A stretch of DNA of 64,000 nt from Trifolium pratense (Eukaryota; Streptophyta; Magnoliopsida; Fabales; Fabaceae), in assembly GCF_020283565.1 (NCBI RefSeq), contig NC_060064.1, positions 19,240,337 to 19,304,336 of the forward strand, written 5' to 3'. The notes under the pieces were generated by a model that saw only the letters and a list, made by a program, of their open reading frames with translations, was not told where the DNA came from and searched no databases. Below, piece by piece: positions 46,633 to 59,269 of the stretch; position 1 is the first letter of the stretch; the number at the start of each line of letters is the position of its first letter. The position numbers and the translations under genes were made by a program.

Positions 46633-47509
46633 GTAAGATTTCTTTTCTTATTTTTATTTTACTTCTTTTGTTAGGTGTAATAAATATAATCATAAACTAG
46701 TTTATACATGAATGAATCATTTGTTAGTTGAGGGAATTAGGTTTAGGTAGTTTTGTTAGTAGTTCGTGACTGAGATCATTATCATGTAAATGTTTGCTAG
46801 AGGTAAGATGAGGGGTTGGGATGTTGCAAACCCTCGAGGTTTTGAGTTCTAGTCCCACATTGAATGAGTTTATGACTTGGAAATGTGTCGGTTTTATAGG
46901 GTTGAGTTATGGTCAACGCAAATTTTAAGATATACTATGTAATGAAGGAATATTTCTCTATTTGTTTAATAAAATGCCAAGTATCGAAGCTGTGTTTACG
47001 AGTTGTGGGTAGATAACTGAGTTTTACATGATTTGAATAACAATGGGATTTCTCTTTTCCCTGAGGAAGGTTTGTATGGGTGGAAGAACAAGTTGGAGCG
47101 GTATTTTCTGTTTAGAGGGGGTGTCAGACGGGGAGAGACTGTAATCACCAAGGTAGCCATGGAAGGATAAAAAGAGGAGGGAGACTATAGTCACATTGGA
47201 TAAAAATGAGTAGGATAAGGTGTCCAACAGTTGATAAAAGTGGAGAGCACGGGGAGAAGAGTTTCTATTACCTTTGATGTGTGTGGTGTTGGTTGCCCAT
47301 TCTCCCAGTCTCCACGGGGAGGGGGAAGGTCAAGCCTGGCGCCAACCCATGCCATTGCTTTTACTGTTGCCAATAACCTTTAATTTTGATAATTTTGTCA
47401 ATATTGGAAAAATGAAGATTTCTATTTTCCGTTTATCAGCTATTTTATACTAAAAATCAGATGTAGCTTTAAAGGTATTCTTGTTTTTCCTCTTTCTCCC
47501 TACAGCAAA

Positions 47510-47700
47510 GATATCGGGGTATCTAAAGTGACAGTTGGAAGTCCCACATTGGTTAGAGATGTGATCTAGTAGTGCTTATGGCTTGAGCAATCTTTGCCCA
47601 AATTCTAAGACGGTATAAGAACCTATTTTAGATTTGTTATTGGGCCAAGATGTCTGATATTCCATCCTCATTTGTCCATGTTCCAGATGTTACATGATGG
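47510..47700. repeat. AGTCCCACATTGG-type repeat
   Basis: The string GTTGGAAGTCCCACATTGGTTAGAGATGTG (in parts: AGTCCCACATTGG, TTAGAGATGTG) and the following GGTATAAGAACC, GGGCCAAGATGT are typical of short plant LTR or TRIM-type elements. The second end was not found. Confidence 0.4.
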
Positions 47701-48162
47701 GATTTTGAGATACTTTTTTATTCTACCTGCATTTGACTACAATTCAGATGTCCAATTTTGAGTGGGAGGTGGTTATGACCTAGGCAGGCAGTGTTTATAA
47801 ACTCACTTTTAAGCCGTTTGTGGGTTTAGTTAGGCCCGAATCCCAGATTTTAAGAATGACTTTGAAATTTAAACAGATTCACTACTGCTCTTTTTGACTC
47901 ACCACCTGGGGTGTAAATGTACTATGATTCTCTTAATTTAACATGTATATTGAAAGTTCCCTACTTTGCAACTATAACAGAAGAATGGTCTACTATAAAC
48001 TTCTTCAGGTTATCTTTACCAGTAGGGAAAAATGACATCATGTTATTTTCAGTACAAATATCAGAAGTTCTCCGTTTTTTCCTTTTCTGTATCATCTTTG
48101 TTTCAGCGTTTTCTTTAACCTAATTCTGTATAAGTTATACATTCTGGTTTTCAATCTGATAG

Positions 48163-48380
48163 GGTATAAAGGTTGATGATCTTGAGGCCAATCATTTTGT
48201 CCTACAGGAGGAGGCTTCGGGGCATGGTTTTGGTAGAAATGTTATAACACTTCTTGAAGAAAGTGGTTATAACCTAATTGCCATAGGTTTAACTGGTTCT
48301 AATCATTCATTTGATACAAACAACATTATAAGTCTGTCCCTACATAGGAAGGCAGTAACTTCGTTGACGAAATTTTGAAG
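48163..48380 (+). other. Exon-like open segment, unrecognised
   Basis: After a pyrimidine tract and TAG acceptor, one frame stays open for about 70 codons (GIKVDDLEANHFVLQ, GHGFGRNVITLLEESGYN) to a TGA just before a possible AG|GTATAA donor. The composition is protein-like, but I recognise no domain. It may be a 5' UTR exon of MAT1, the end of another transcript or a captured gene piece. Confidence 0.35.
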
Positions 48381-48630
48381 GTATAAAAGTACTGATTTTA
48401 TTACTTTTTGACTTTGTAACTAATGAGTTGATATATTCTATCTTCATTATGTGTGTGTGTGTGTTTCAATTGGCTGTGTTTGATATTTTCAATGGGGTGG
48501 CAGCATGAATGGAATTTTTCACTGCAACCTTTTCATTTGAGGGGGAATATATAGAAAGTATCGGATGTCATTAGTGTATGTAGCGTATTGTAGTTTAATA
48601 CGGCACATAGAACACGGTCTTTTATTTTGA

Positions 48631-48777
48631 TGGGTCATGCTAACTAGTGCTCCCGGGACACTAGTTAAGGATACAAAAAAGGTAACTTTTGCATTGAAAA
48701 CAACACTTTAAATTTACAAACATTGACTACACAAGTTCCAATGCAGTTTTATCCAATGCACTAGTTAGCATTTTCCT
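48631..48777. mobile_element. Short foldback MITE beside the solo LTR
   Basis: The ends share ATGCTAACTAGTG at the left (48637-48649) and CACTAGTTAGCAT at the right (48759-48771). The interior is AT-rich with TGCATTGAAAACAACACTTT. Ends are approximate. Confidence 0.6.
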
Positions 48778-48810
48778 ATTTTGATTCCTTGTTGAATTAT
48801 GGGATAGAGT

Positions 48811-50732
48811 TGTAACAACCCAACTTTAATTAATAATAATAGTATCAGTGGAGCAACATATTATAGCTACATTTTATATGTTATATGTAACAAAAGGGAG
48901 AGAACAAAAAAAAAAAAGATATCCGAAAAGGAACTCCATCCCCTTCTTCATAAACCAGCGTAAGCATATCCTCACCTCCATGGAAGAAAAAATTCAAACT
49001 TTTCCATCAAGCCTTGCATGAGTAAAATCCTTCCACTATCATCTCAATTGAACCCACAAAGAGTAATTTTAGCAATTCCTCCTTCCTCTCCCTCTTAAAT
49101 CCGAAAATTCACCCCTAAAATCTCAAAGCCCCAATTTCATTCTTTTCAGTTCTGCACGTACAAAATTCCCCCTTGAATTGAGCTTTTGCGTGTTGAGAAG
49201 CCAAGCTGAAAATCTGGACTTGGTAAGAATCGAAGAAAAGAACTGATTTTTGGAGGCTTGAAGTTGTTATTGCTCACTCCTCCAACTCTCATCAATTAAT
49301 TGGTGACTGTCTTTTTAGGTTATGATTTTAGCTAGATATTAGATTAGTTAGTTTTTGGTTTATTTAAGAGGAAAAGTAGATAATTCCCTTGTTTTCCTCT
49401 TAGTGTTTTTCTCATAAAATTAGAATGGGGGCTGCTAGAGGAAAATAGGGATTAGGTAGTTAAATTAGCATTAAACTGCTGGAGCTAACAGAGTAATTAG
49501 TTAAAATATTTACTCATTAAAACCATAGGGTAGACGACGAACCACTAGCTAACTAGTTGTTGGAACTAGGAAGTATAATTATGTCTATCAACTGTCTGTT
49601 TTGATGGACTTGCAGGTACTTGAAGCTGCCTTAGGCATAAGGCATTAGTGAATTCTTGGGTATATTAATATGTTGGGGCTGTTGCTTTGAAAACACAACG
49701 ATTGATGAACCTCTCTTAGTATAGAATGATAAACCCAATTTAATGTTTAGGCAAGTTAATGTCAACTAAGAATGGGGGTTTCTGCCTTTTAAGACCCTAT
49801 AGCTTGTTTAGTGAAAAATCATGAATGTGAAAAAGTTTTACCCCAATTAGCTAATTGTTAACAACAGTTCAATTTCAGTTGATCCGAAAAATGGTAAAAC
49901 GATTATGACAAGATTTAAGTGGTTTAGAGTTGATGAAATCCGGTTATTAATCAGCGCCACTTTAAATCATTAGCCGTTAGTGCTAAAGAACTCCTATTTA
50001 TTATTCCATATGGAGTTATAGTTAACTGTGGGATGACATCAGTAAAAGATCAATGGGTGGGACGCTACTCATGCTATATTGCTTTACTTTACTGACTAGT
50101 GGTATACGAGTATCATTATGCTCGCGATATCACAAGAGACTGAAAAGAACAAGGCTTAATTCGCTTGTTACACTTGATTGTATTGCAATTGTTATTATGA
50201 ATCATAGATATATGTTATGAAAAGACCAATATCCCCAGATCAACTGATAGGTTATTTTAGACTTACTAACAATAATGGTTTTAGTAAGAAACTCACTGAG
50301 ACGTCGTCTCACCCTTCTAGTTTTAATTTTTTTCAGATAAGGGTAAGAAAGCTGCAGAGTAATGAGAAACTCACTGAGACGTCGTCTCACCCTTCTTATT
50401 ATTTCCAGCCTGCTTTCTATTGTAATTGTAATCGAAACGTATGATATGGTTTATTGGTTTAATTTCAGTTTCTTTAACTTTGTTGTAGTTCAGTACTCAG
50501 ATATTTGAGATTCATTTTGTTCTGAACTGGGATGGATTTTGTATCCATGAACTTATCCGTTATTCTAGTATGTAAAGTGATGTTCACAAGTGTTGATGGA
50601 GAATATGTAAACTGTGAACACCTAATTTTCTGAAATTTTTAAGTATCCCTGTTCATTCTTCCATAGTTGAGGTCTTATTTGTCTTATGTGAAACCCCGGG
50701 TATTATTCTAGATTTATATTTGGGGTGTTATA
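48811..50732 (+). mobile_element. Solo LTR of a Tekay-like Ty3-gypsy element
   Basis: The 1922-bp block starts TGTAACAACCC and ends GGGGTGTTATA, flanked by the exact 5-bp repeat AGAGT (48806-48810 and 50733-50737). The last dinucleotide is TA instead of CA, one transition. Diagnostic interior includes the repeated string CTCACTGAGACGTCGTCTCA (50293-50312 and 50370-50389) and a leader-like region (48940-49260). No primer-binding site or coding region is present. It lies between the putative MAT1 leader exon and the first coding exon, so it is probably spliced out with the intron. Confidence 0.92.
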
Positions 50733-51209
50733 AGAGTACTACTGAAGAAGAGTTGAAAGTACTTTTGCTTCTAATGTTAAACACAGAATCGTGGACTGCT
50801 CAATGCCACAGTCTAGTATTTTGGCTTCACAGAATCTTGGAAGTACTTTTTAATATTTGGATTCTTGTTGCACATGCTTCAAGATACCATAAGACAAATA
50901 AGTGTACTATCCTTGTGTTTGTTTCTGTAAGACTATAAATACACGGGAAGAGGGGGTGTTGTTTGAGTCTATGTTTGATATAATTTCTGATGTGTTGCAC
51001 CCTCTTCATTCTTCCATAGTTGAGGTCTTTTTACCTAGATTTTATAAATCTTGTTTGTATAATTATGTTTTCATTGATTTAATATTTTCTAAACTTCAGG
51101 ATTTCATACACAAAAAGTATTTAGAATTCATCCTTATCAATGTATGTTTTTTTTATTGCTTAAACTTCAGGTGATAAGAAGTGAGGAAAAGGAACTTGGT
51201 GTTAGGAGA

Positions 51210-53265
51210 ATGGTGATCACTAGTACCAATCCGCACTATAAGGAGATAGCCATCAGGAAGAGGATTGCTAGCATGTATATTTTTCTTTCCCACATTGTTT
51301 CTTGCTTGCTTCATCTATGTGACATGAGAAATACTAGATGCATCATATGTTTGAGTAGTATGGATATAATGCAAAAATATTGAATTTGCTTGATAGGTTA
51401 TCTATTACAATCCTGCAGAATTTGCTTGATAGGTTATCTATTACATTTTGTTTTGGATTAAAACATTATTGAAGTTGCAATAGTTAGCAAAATTTATGCG
51501 TGTCAGAAGCTGTGTATATAGCCTAGAATATTTATATTGAGGGCAAACTTGTATCTATTTCCTATTAGTATAGGATTAGTAAATTAGGAAATATCCCATA
51601 ATCAGGGATTTTATTTTAAAATGGGCCGTTAGTTTCTTTCCTAAATTAACCTACAGGCTATGTATATATGCCTGATGTACTCTCAGTATTATGTAATGAA
51701 ATCAATTCATTCTACATTAAAATTCTAGAATGCATCGTACCAAAAAAATAATTCTAGAATGCATAGCTCCAGTATCACTTCTGCTGGGTAGTATTTCATT
51801 GTCTTTCTGTAGTTAGTATGGTCAGTGATGCTTAGCATGTGGCTCAGCTGTAGTAATTCATTACCAATTCTCGGATCTTTCAAATAAACTTATCAAATAT
51901 AGGACCACATGCTTTCTGTAGTTTACAGAATACATGTTGATTAATTGCTGAGGGCTCTAATCATGAGATATATACTATATAGGACCACATGCTTAATTAC
52001 TCTGGTTAGTTAAGTGAAGGAGGAGCCATGGAATTGGCATAAATTGCAAAACTTTCTCTTTCTTCCAATTGCCAAATGCTCAGTCTTACCATTTCACTTT
52101 AAGAGTTCATAATTGAATAGATATAGCACATAAGAATTTTGGTTTTCTCATTACTTTGAAAGTCTATTGCATTTGAATCTTTTGTAGACAAGAAATAGGA
52201 TCATATTCTAAACTCAGACTCTCACTTTTCGGGGTCCATGTTATATTGAATTCATTCAAGTATTCATTTCTGCTTACTTGATTGTAAATTTATAGATTCA
52301 ATAAACGTGAAGATGATTTTCCATCTTTGAAAGAGTACAACGATTATTTGGAGGAAGTAGAAGACATGAGTAAGCTTCTATATTCATGATAATGACTTTT
52401 GTTTCCCTCTGTCACTTTTTTATTTATTTATTTATTTATTTTGTTCAAATTTCTCCCCCTTCCCCTCTGCAGCGTTTAACTTGATTGAAGGAATTGATCT
52501 TGCGGCTATTGAAGCTAGGATTGCTAAATACCAAGAAGAAAATGCAGAACAAATAATGATTAATCGAGCCCGAAAGGTATTTTTAATGGTCTCTTCAATG
52601 GTTCAGTCTCTTTCACATTGTCCTGTATCCATTTGTTATGTGGGTGCTGGTTTCTTGCTATATATTTTGATGTGTCATTGTGCTTGTAATAATTAAATAG
52701 GCTGAAGAATTAGCTGCAGCTATGGCAGCAAGCAAGGGACAACCTGCCCAAACTGATAATGATGTAAGCATTAGATTGTTATTTATGTGTTCATTAAGAT
52801 TACATTTTTGGCACAATATGTTGAACCTAATTGAGCTTGGCTTTATAATTTGAGATTGAAATCTATTTAAGTGATTGACCTCTTCTGATAATACTCTTCC
52901 ATTTAAGAGTTTTTTTTTTTTGCTTCAATTTCTATTTTGTGCCACCTATTTATTCAGCAAAGTTGCAAAATATAAATTAATAAACAGATTAACTTTGTTT
53001 ATTCTTGAAACAGGATGCAAGCCAAAATTCCCAAGCTGGATTTGGTGCTGTCCCTCAGGGGCAATATGCACCTACAGTTGCAGGAGGACAGCCTAGACCC
53101 ACAGGCATGGGACCACAACCTTTACCGCTTGGAGGCGGTGATGCCGGCTACGTAGTTGAGAACGAGGAAACATTGAGGCGACGAGCAAGGGCTGGAGGAT
53201 GGAGTATAGAAATAAGCAAGAAGAGGGCACTTGAAGAAGCTTTTGGAAGCATTTGGATTTCTTAG
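51210..53265 (+). CDS. MAT1: CDK-activating kinase assembly factor MAT1, 185 aa
   Basis: Five coding exons: 51210-51274, 52296-52369, 52473-52576, 52701-52763 and 53014-53265. All introns are GT-AG, and phases sum to 186 codons including the stop. The N-terminus contains the conserved MAT1 block NKREDDFPSLKEYNDYLEEVEDM then FNLIEGIDLAAIEARI and a coiled-coil helix (QEENAEQIMINRARKAEELA). A Gln/Gly/Pro-rich linker follows, with a conserved C-terminus (RAGGWSIEISKKRALEEAFG). MAT1 stabilises the cyclin H-CDK7/CDKD kinase of TFIIH, acting in transcription and the cell cycle in the nucleus. The N-terminal RING finger of animal MAT1 is absent, as I recall for annotated plant forms. The exon frame is open upstream of the ATG to the acceptor at 51170 (VIRSEEKELGVRR), so a longer N-terminus cannot be excluded. 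Confidence 0.92.
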
Positions 53266-53692
53266 AGACATATTCATGGAAGGTGTGACATGTTTATTAA
53301 ATTATAGGGGCATAGGAATTCTACTGTCACAAGCTATTCACATAGTCATTCAGATACAAATGGTCTAGAGTGTAAGATTTGTCGCGATTTTGTTAAGTTA
53401 ACAAGTCTTTTAACGGGATGCTTTAGTTAATATTTTTTATTTTTAATCTTATTTTTGTAAAATTATTCCTCAATTTTCCATGTTTGAAGGTTTAATCTTG
53501 TTTGTTTATTGCTCGTTGACACACACACAAATTGGGATTTATGATGTGGTTTTTCCATTTTTTTATTTTCTTTTATAAATTTCTTTTGGAGCATGTCCAA
53601 GTCCTTGAATCACATGTTCTTCGAATTACTACCACCGACATAAACATCACAACCAAAATCGAATTCTCAATTGAACAATAACGAACTTCGAA

Positions 53693-53817
53693 ACCCACTT
53701 GAGTTGGTCTAGTGGTATTGCTTGGGACCTGAGAGTGTACTCCTTAAGGTCTTAGGTTTGATTCTCTCTGGTGTCAATTTGGGTGGGCTTATTTAGCTTA
53801 TTCAAAAAAAAAAAAAA
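53693..53817 (+). mobile_element. SINE with 13-bp target duplication
   Basis: The A box (TTGGTCTAGTGGTATTGCTTGGG) and B-box-like AGGTTTGATTCTC are followed by a body ending TTATTTAGCTTATTC and an A-run of about 16. Flanking repeats AACGAACTTCGAA (53680-53692) and AACGAACTTTGAA (53818-53830) differ at one base. It lies 430 bp after the MAT1 stop. Confidence 0.9.
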
Positions 53818-54576
53818 AACGAACTTTGAACTACGAACTTGTCATTCAACATCATGACCCCATTGCAAACCTTCGTAAATCCGAAAAAAGGCAAAATTTA
53901 AATACAAACAAGAATCAGTTTTGGAACCTTGATCAATTTTCTGATTTTCATTTCCCTTTGTCTTTGACTCTTTGTGTTGCATTCCTGGAGGTGAAACTAA
54001 ATGTAGAATTCAACTTTGCCACCAAATCATTGCATCATTGTTAAGTGGAAATTTCATATTTCTTCTTTGGAATGAGAAATGACTCATCAACAAAACTAAG
54101 TTTGACTTTTGCACGAAGTGCTGTTGTTATTGCACTACTGCATGAACCATAATCATCTCCTGTCACTAAAAGAGTAACAAGAACAGTTGATCGGCTATAT
54201 AAATAGGAGAAGGAATCTGTAGAAACAATCAAAACATGAAGCTAAAAGTTAGGAACCTAATTTTAGTTTCTGAATTTATGGTTGAATGGTTGATCTTCCT
54301 TTCTCTTCAACCCAATGGAAGACTGGAAATTTTCATGACAAGGATATAATTTCATGCCCCACACCACAATCATGCTAAATAATAATGCAGCAAGAGCCTC
54401 ATTTTCACAATGAACTTCGAAGTCACAACAAAATCTTAACTCGGTGTTTGTGATGTACATAGTCAATTTGCTATGTTTACTATTAGTCTATTACATATGC
54501 TACATGTTATTGCAAAAGAACAAAATAAATCATGAAACTCTGAACTTTGACCAACGACAAAATTTGATGTAAAATC

Positions 54577-57500
54577 TTAAGCACGGCTCATGTACTGCCC
54601 AGATCTTGTATCAACCAGTATTTCTTCACCTTCACTTACAAAAAGCGGAACATTGACAACAGCACCGGTGTCAAGAGTTACTGTCTTTGATCCTCCACCT
54701 GTCAATCAAATTTCATTTACAGTTAAGTTCTACAATGGAATGTAAGACACAGGGTGACATAGGACAAGGGGAAAAAACAATAAAAAGCACAATAGGATAT
54801 CACAATTGTTTTTTGTTCAGAAGATAGATGCAGAAAAAAAACCATTCCTACCCACTTGGTATCCAATACAACTTAGTTTCTTTATGACTGAATGGAAGCC
54901 TTTGTGCAACTGCTAGAGTTACTGGGTACCGTGAGACTAAGAGGTCACAAGTTAAAGTTGTGAAATGAGACCTGCAAATGCAACGTAAAGCTACGTACCT
55001 ACAATGGATTCTGCAAATGTGGAGGCTTTATACCCTAAGGTTGTCCTTTTTTAGCTTTTATATTCATATGGCTAATAATTAGGTGATCAAACTCAATAAC
55101 ACTTCCTTGTTTTTGTTTTTCTAATGCCAACATGTGAAATGTGATTAAGGGAATATTATGAAGCAGATAATTTGAGCATTTTAGTATAACAAAGAACTTT
55201 CTTGGCACTAACAATGTTTACAATATAAATTTGGTAAGAAAGAAATTAGCAGTATAAAAAAATGGCATCACCTTGGGCTGTGTCACCCTTAAGTCCGGCA
55301 TCTGCTTGGACTACCTTAAGCTTGACTGTTATAGGGAGATCAACATCAATAACCTGAAAAATATCAATAGGCAAGTTGCTAAACAAATTTACTTATAAAT
55401 GTCAAACTGCAAATCAGCAAAAAAAACTCCTTTAGATTATGTCTTTAAAGTGAGCAAGTAAAGTGAGCAAGTAATTGTGACTCCATCCTTAAATTTTAGG
55501 TTAAAAATAAAATTACATCAAGAATTGATACAGCCTTAATAACTTATGGAGCCTTGTGTTAGCAATCTATGCATAAAAAAGTATTGCATTCAATATGCAA
55601 AGTTGAAACCACACTTGAAAGTTGAAACCATTAACTACTACAAGAATGTACAAAAGTATTGAAACTATTGACAGCAGTCTAAGTCAAACAGCATTCGGGA
55701 AAAAGGAATACTCTCAAAGTGCATATTGTATCAAAATATATATCCCCACAACATGTATATACCCTTGTACTATTCAATATTTCAGACAACCATACAGTCA
55801 TTGTATAGAAGTGAAATATTATTTAAGATGATACAGAAAGCATACAAATTCAAATGAAACAAGATAAAATGAAAACCATGAGATTTGCAATGCATTTTAT
55901 ATTAGTTTAGTACATTAGCAACTATGAATCGATATTCGATAGTTTCCTCTATTGGGACAGATTGAATTCAATTAGTTACTTCCCCCTTATTTATGCATAT
56001 AACAATCAAATTAATTTAAGTTTTCAAAAATTTGATCCCACTTTTTGTCTTAGAACACAGTTACCCATATTTATCATCATCAATACTGGCATGGAAAATA
56101 AAGGTTTGAGAGAGTGTGAAAGACGGTAATAAATTATGAGATGAAAAGGTTACTTTTCCATTCCATAACAGCAAATTGCAGTCCATTCCCTCTTTCAGCC
56201 ACTTAATTTTGTCCCCAACATCTGATTCATTCAGACGAGTCTCCTCGTATGTACTCTGATAATATAAAATTAACATAAAGTAAAAAAAGGGTATGGCCTG
56301 AAAGCAAAAGAATTGCTGGAATAGAGAATTTGAACCTAATTAGGCTAACTTTTCTACAATTAGATTATATAAGGATTTCAGTTTCCAGATGATACCAAGT
56401 CCATGAAGACATACTGAACACCATCTTTATATGTGAACTGTTTTGTTTCCTTGACTATATCTGCTTCATCAATCTGTCGAAAGGAAATAGAACAGACAAG
56501 ATAAAAGCAGAAAAAGGTAAGCATCAATAAGAAGATAGAAGCAACACTCTGATAGAGACACAGTACTCCTATAATACTTCATCATTCATGTGTCACAACC
56601 ATTAAAGACTCTTGCCACACACATAACAGCCATTTTTAGGCACCATGATGCGCTGATACTTCATTTTTCCTTTCATATCGTACCCAATATGCTCTGATAT
56701 GCTGACTAGGCATCAGAAAATTAATGGAGACCCTTTTTTAACAAAATAAAATATAATCTGAAATGCTCTCAATATGACATTGACATGCTTTTGACAAGCC
56801 GTCATACATTTGAATGTTCTTTATGGCTTCACATCTCAGGTGCATAATTTATGTAATGTTCAAACTCCCACTCATTAATTGTAACAATGCAATTTATATC
56901 ACAAATTCACTCATTCAGATCCTAATTTCCATTTTCCCACTTATATATTGATTGCCACAGATGCAATTTATATCACTGCTTCACTTTCTTCACCTATTTT
57001 CAAACTTTCATTACTTCAATTATTTTATATATTTATATGTATCCTATAGGTATCATATCCTATATTTGTCAAGGAACGATGCTTCGCTGTATTGGATATG
57101 TATAATATCCGATCCACGTATCGTATCCTTGCATTATAGAGTAGGCACAAATTATAAGACAAACAGCAGAAAACCCTCCACCCTAAGTTGCACGGTACTT
57201 GTATAACTAATGACAGATTGGTCCACTCACCAACGAAGCTCAATTAGACCCGACAATATCTTTCCAACTTTGCATTCTACCTCCACAAATTGGGGTTGTA
57301 TGCTCATGAAGGTAGGTAAGACAAAAGTTTTAAATACTATCATATGAACATATTCAGAATTAATTCCCAAGATCTCCAGAGTGAATATGAGCAGGTAAAT
57401 TATAATTCGTGAATGTGGGGAAAACCGTGCAACTACCAAGCTTAACCTAAATGGCTGATAACAAACTCCTGTATTACTATAGCTTGTTATGCAGTTGCTA

Positions 57501-58668
57501 CCCCATAAAAAGGGGGTTTTCAGGTTGCCAGACAAAAGACTGAAGGAGAAAACCAGTTGAACATTCAATTGACAAAGAAATCCAAATTTTTGGCTTTTGA
57601 AACCATTGTTGTCAAATAGCGGCTATAGTGGCGCGTAGCGGAATTTAAACAAACCCTTATTTTCCACTACTTGCAATTGATAACACTAATGCTCATTCAA
57701 ACACACACTCAATCACGTTTTTGCTTTCTTAGGAAAAAAAGGCAACTATAACTAAAACACCTTATCTCCCGCAACTCAAGCCCTAGAAAAATTAGTCATG
57801 AAAGGGTCTTTAGAGACCTAATCCGAACAATTTGAAAGCAAATTGATATTTCTTGTATAAATTTTGACATTCAGAAAGGTTTAGCGGCTCATCTTGTTGC
57901 CTGTCTTACCTTTCATTCATGTGTATTTATCCCGAATATATGTAGTAAAATTTAATTTGTTCTATTGAATCAACTAACAATGCAACTTTGAAAACATAAA
58001 GGTGTAGAAAAATGAAGATGCATTACCGAACTTCCAGCTCTGAAGGTCTTATCAACAGTATTTCCTGTAAGATAATTCTTGAGTTTGGTCCTTATAAATG
58101 CCGCCCCTTTTCCAGGTTTCACATGAAGAAACTCTAAAAAAAAGTAAAATATAAAACTTAATTTAATTAACACTACTGGTTCCCAGGGAAAAGAGTCGTA
58201 GTAATTTAGAGTTCGGCCGCAAGGTAAGTAAAGTCTGGTAAAAAATTGTTCCTACCAGAAATCAAAGAACTTGGGTTCTCCCCAACAGTTCATCCTAGTG
58301 GAAACCGAACTTTACTTACCTTGTGGCAGACCGAAGTTAATACAAAAAACAATAGTAGTAGTAATAAATACCTATTACACGACAAGGTGAACCATCAACT
58401 TCGACATTGGAACCGACTTTAATGTCATTACTAGAAAGTGAATAAACCTCTGACAAAAATGATATAGATTAGTAAAATTAAGAAGGGGTAATTAAAAATG
58501 GAGGTTGTTGAAAGTGAAATTAAACTCACTGAAGAAATTGGGATTAGAAGAAGGAGGGTTTGGAATTCGAAAGTTGGATGGGAAAGAAGAAGAGGATTTG
58601 AGTAGAGATGAAGTTGAAGAAGAAAAATGTGAGAGATTGAGCTTCAAGGTTGCGCTTCCCGCCATCAT
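54577..58668 (-). CDS. EFP: Plastid-type translation elongation factor P, 235 aa
   Basis: Seven exons: 58668-58530, 58449-58372, 58133-58027, 56473-56396, 56255-56154, 55353-55272 and 54698-54577. Phases agree and total 236 codons. The first 46 residues are Ser/Phe/Asn-rich ([20 protein letters not shown]), a likely chloroplast transit peptide. Then come the EF-P KOW-like domain I ([33 protein letters not shown]), with the loop Lys at about residue 81 that is the modification site in bacterial EF-P, the OB-fold domain II ([29 protein letters not shown]) and domain III ([47 protein letters not shown]). EF-P relieves ribosome stalling at consecutive prolines. The transit peptide and bacterial-type sequence indicate the chloroplast ribosome. 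The frame is open upstream of the ATG, but that stretch is a dispersed repeat, so 58668 is preferred. Confidence 0.95.
58195..58335. mobile_element. Short foldback element in the EF-P intron
   Basis: GCAAGGTAAGTAAAGT near 58218-58233 pairs with ACTTTACTTACCTTGTGGC near 58308-58326, with outer TTCGGCC and GACCGAA pairing. The interior has CTGGTAAAAAATTGTTCC. A similar but unpaired string (GGGAACAATTTTTTACCAGA) lies at 63231-63252, so it belongs to a dispersed family. Confidence 0.65.
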
Positions 58669-58794
58669 GTTGCGTTGTCTCTTTGTTTTTGTAACTGCGA
58701 AAAAACAATGGTTTGTAGAAGATAAGGGAAGCTTTTCGAAATTACAGGTTTCGCGTTGTTTTGTGTTGTGTACTAGGAACTCCTTAAATTGTGT

Positions 58795-58930
58795 TGGACA
58801 CGGACACGTGTCGGTGTCGACCGACACTATTACACTAAATTATGTCATTTTTTTAAATTTTTATCAGTGTCGACGTGTCGGTGTCCGTGTCCGTATCGTA
58901 TTCGGGTCTATGTCCGTGTTTCGTTGTGTA
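58795..58930. repeat. Second CACGTGTCGG-rich repeat, at the EF-P 5' end
   Basis: GGACACGGACACGTGTCGGTGTCGACCGACAC and GTGTCGACGTGTCGGTGTCC (read in parts) frame a short AT-rich core. It is the same family as 1140-1690 and lies 130-260 bp upstream of the EF-P start codon, in its probable promoter or leader. Confidence 0.65.
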
Positions 58931-59269
58931 TCAACATAAGCTAATTACCGTTTCATCCTTATATTCTATGAAAATTATCTCAAAAATGACTCTAAACAAG
59001 AGTATGAGCAACTCACACGGACTATTTTAAGGAATAGTAAAGCTATTTTTAGCTATATATAGATATTAGTGTTACTATTTATTTTTTTTACAACGTGTTA
59101 CTATTTTTTTTTTTTTAATTTGTAAGATCTCGAAATGTGTAAGGCTGGTTCTAATAATTATTACTAATGGAGTATTAAATAAAGTGATACTAATGGTTGT
59201 TTTATAGTTATCCCGTACAATTATATAGGAGTATAAAGTTAAGCTCTTACTAATTTTTCATTGCCAATT

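Noticed and set aside
57227..57568. 113-codon minus frame in the EF-P gene
   Set aside because: It falls in a 1.5-kb EF-P intron, does not fit the EF-P sequence and lacks a domain.
58505..58939. 144-codon plus-strand frame over EF-P exon 1
   Set aside because: It overlaps the EF-P transit-peptide exon in antisense and runs into the CACGTGTCGG repeat; no protein-like domain.
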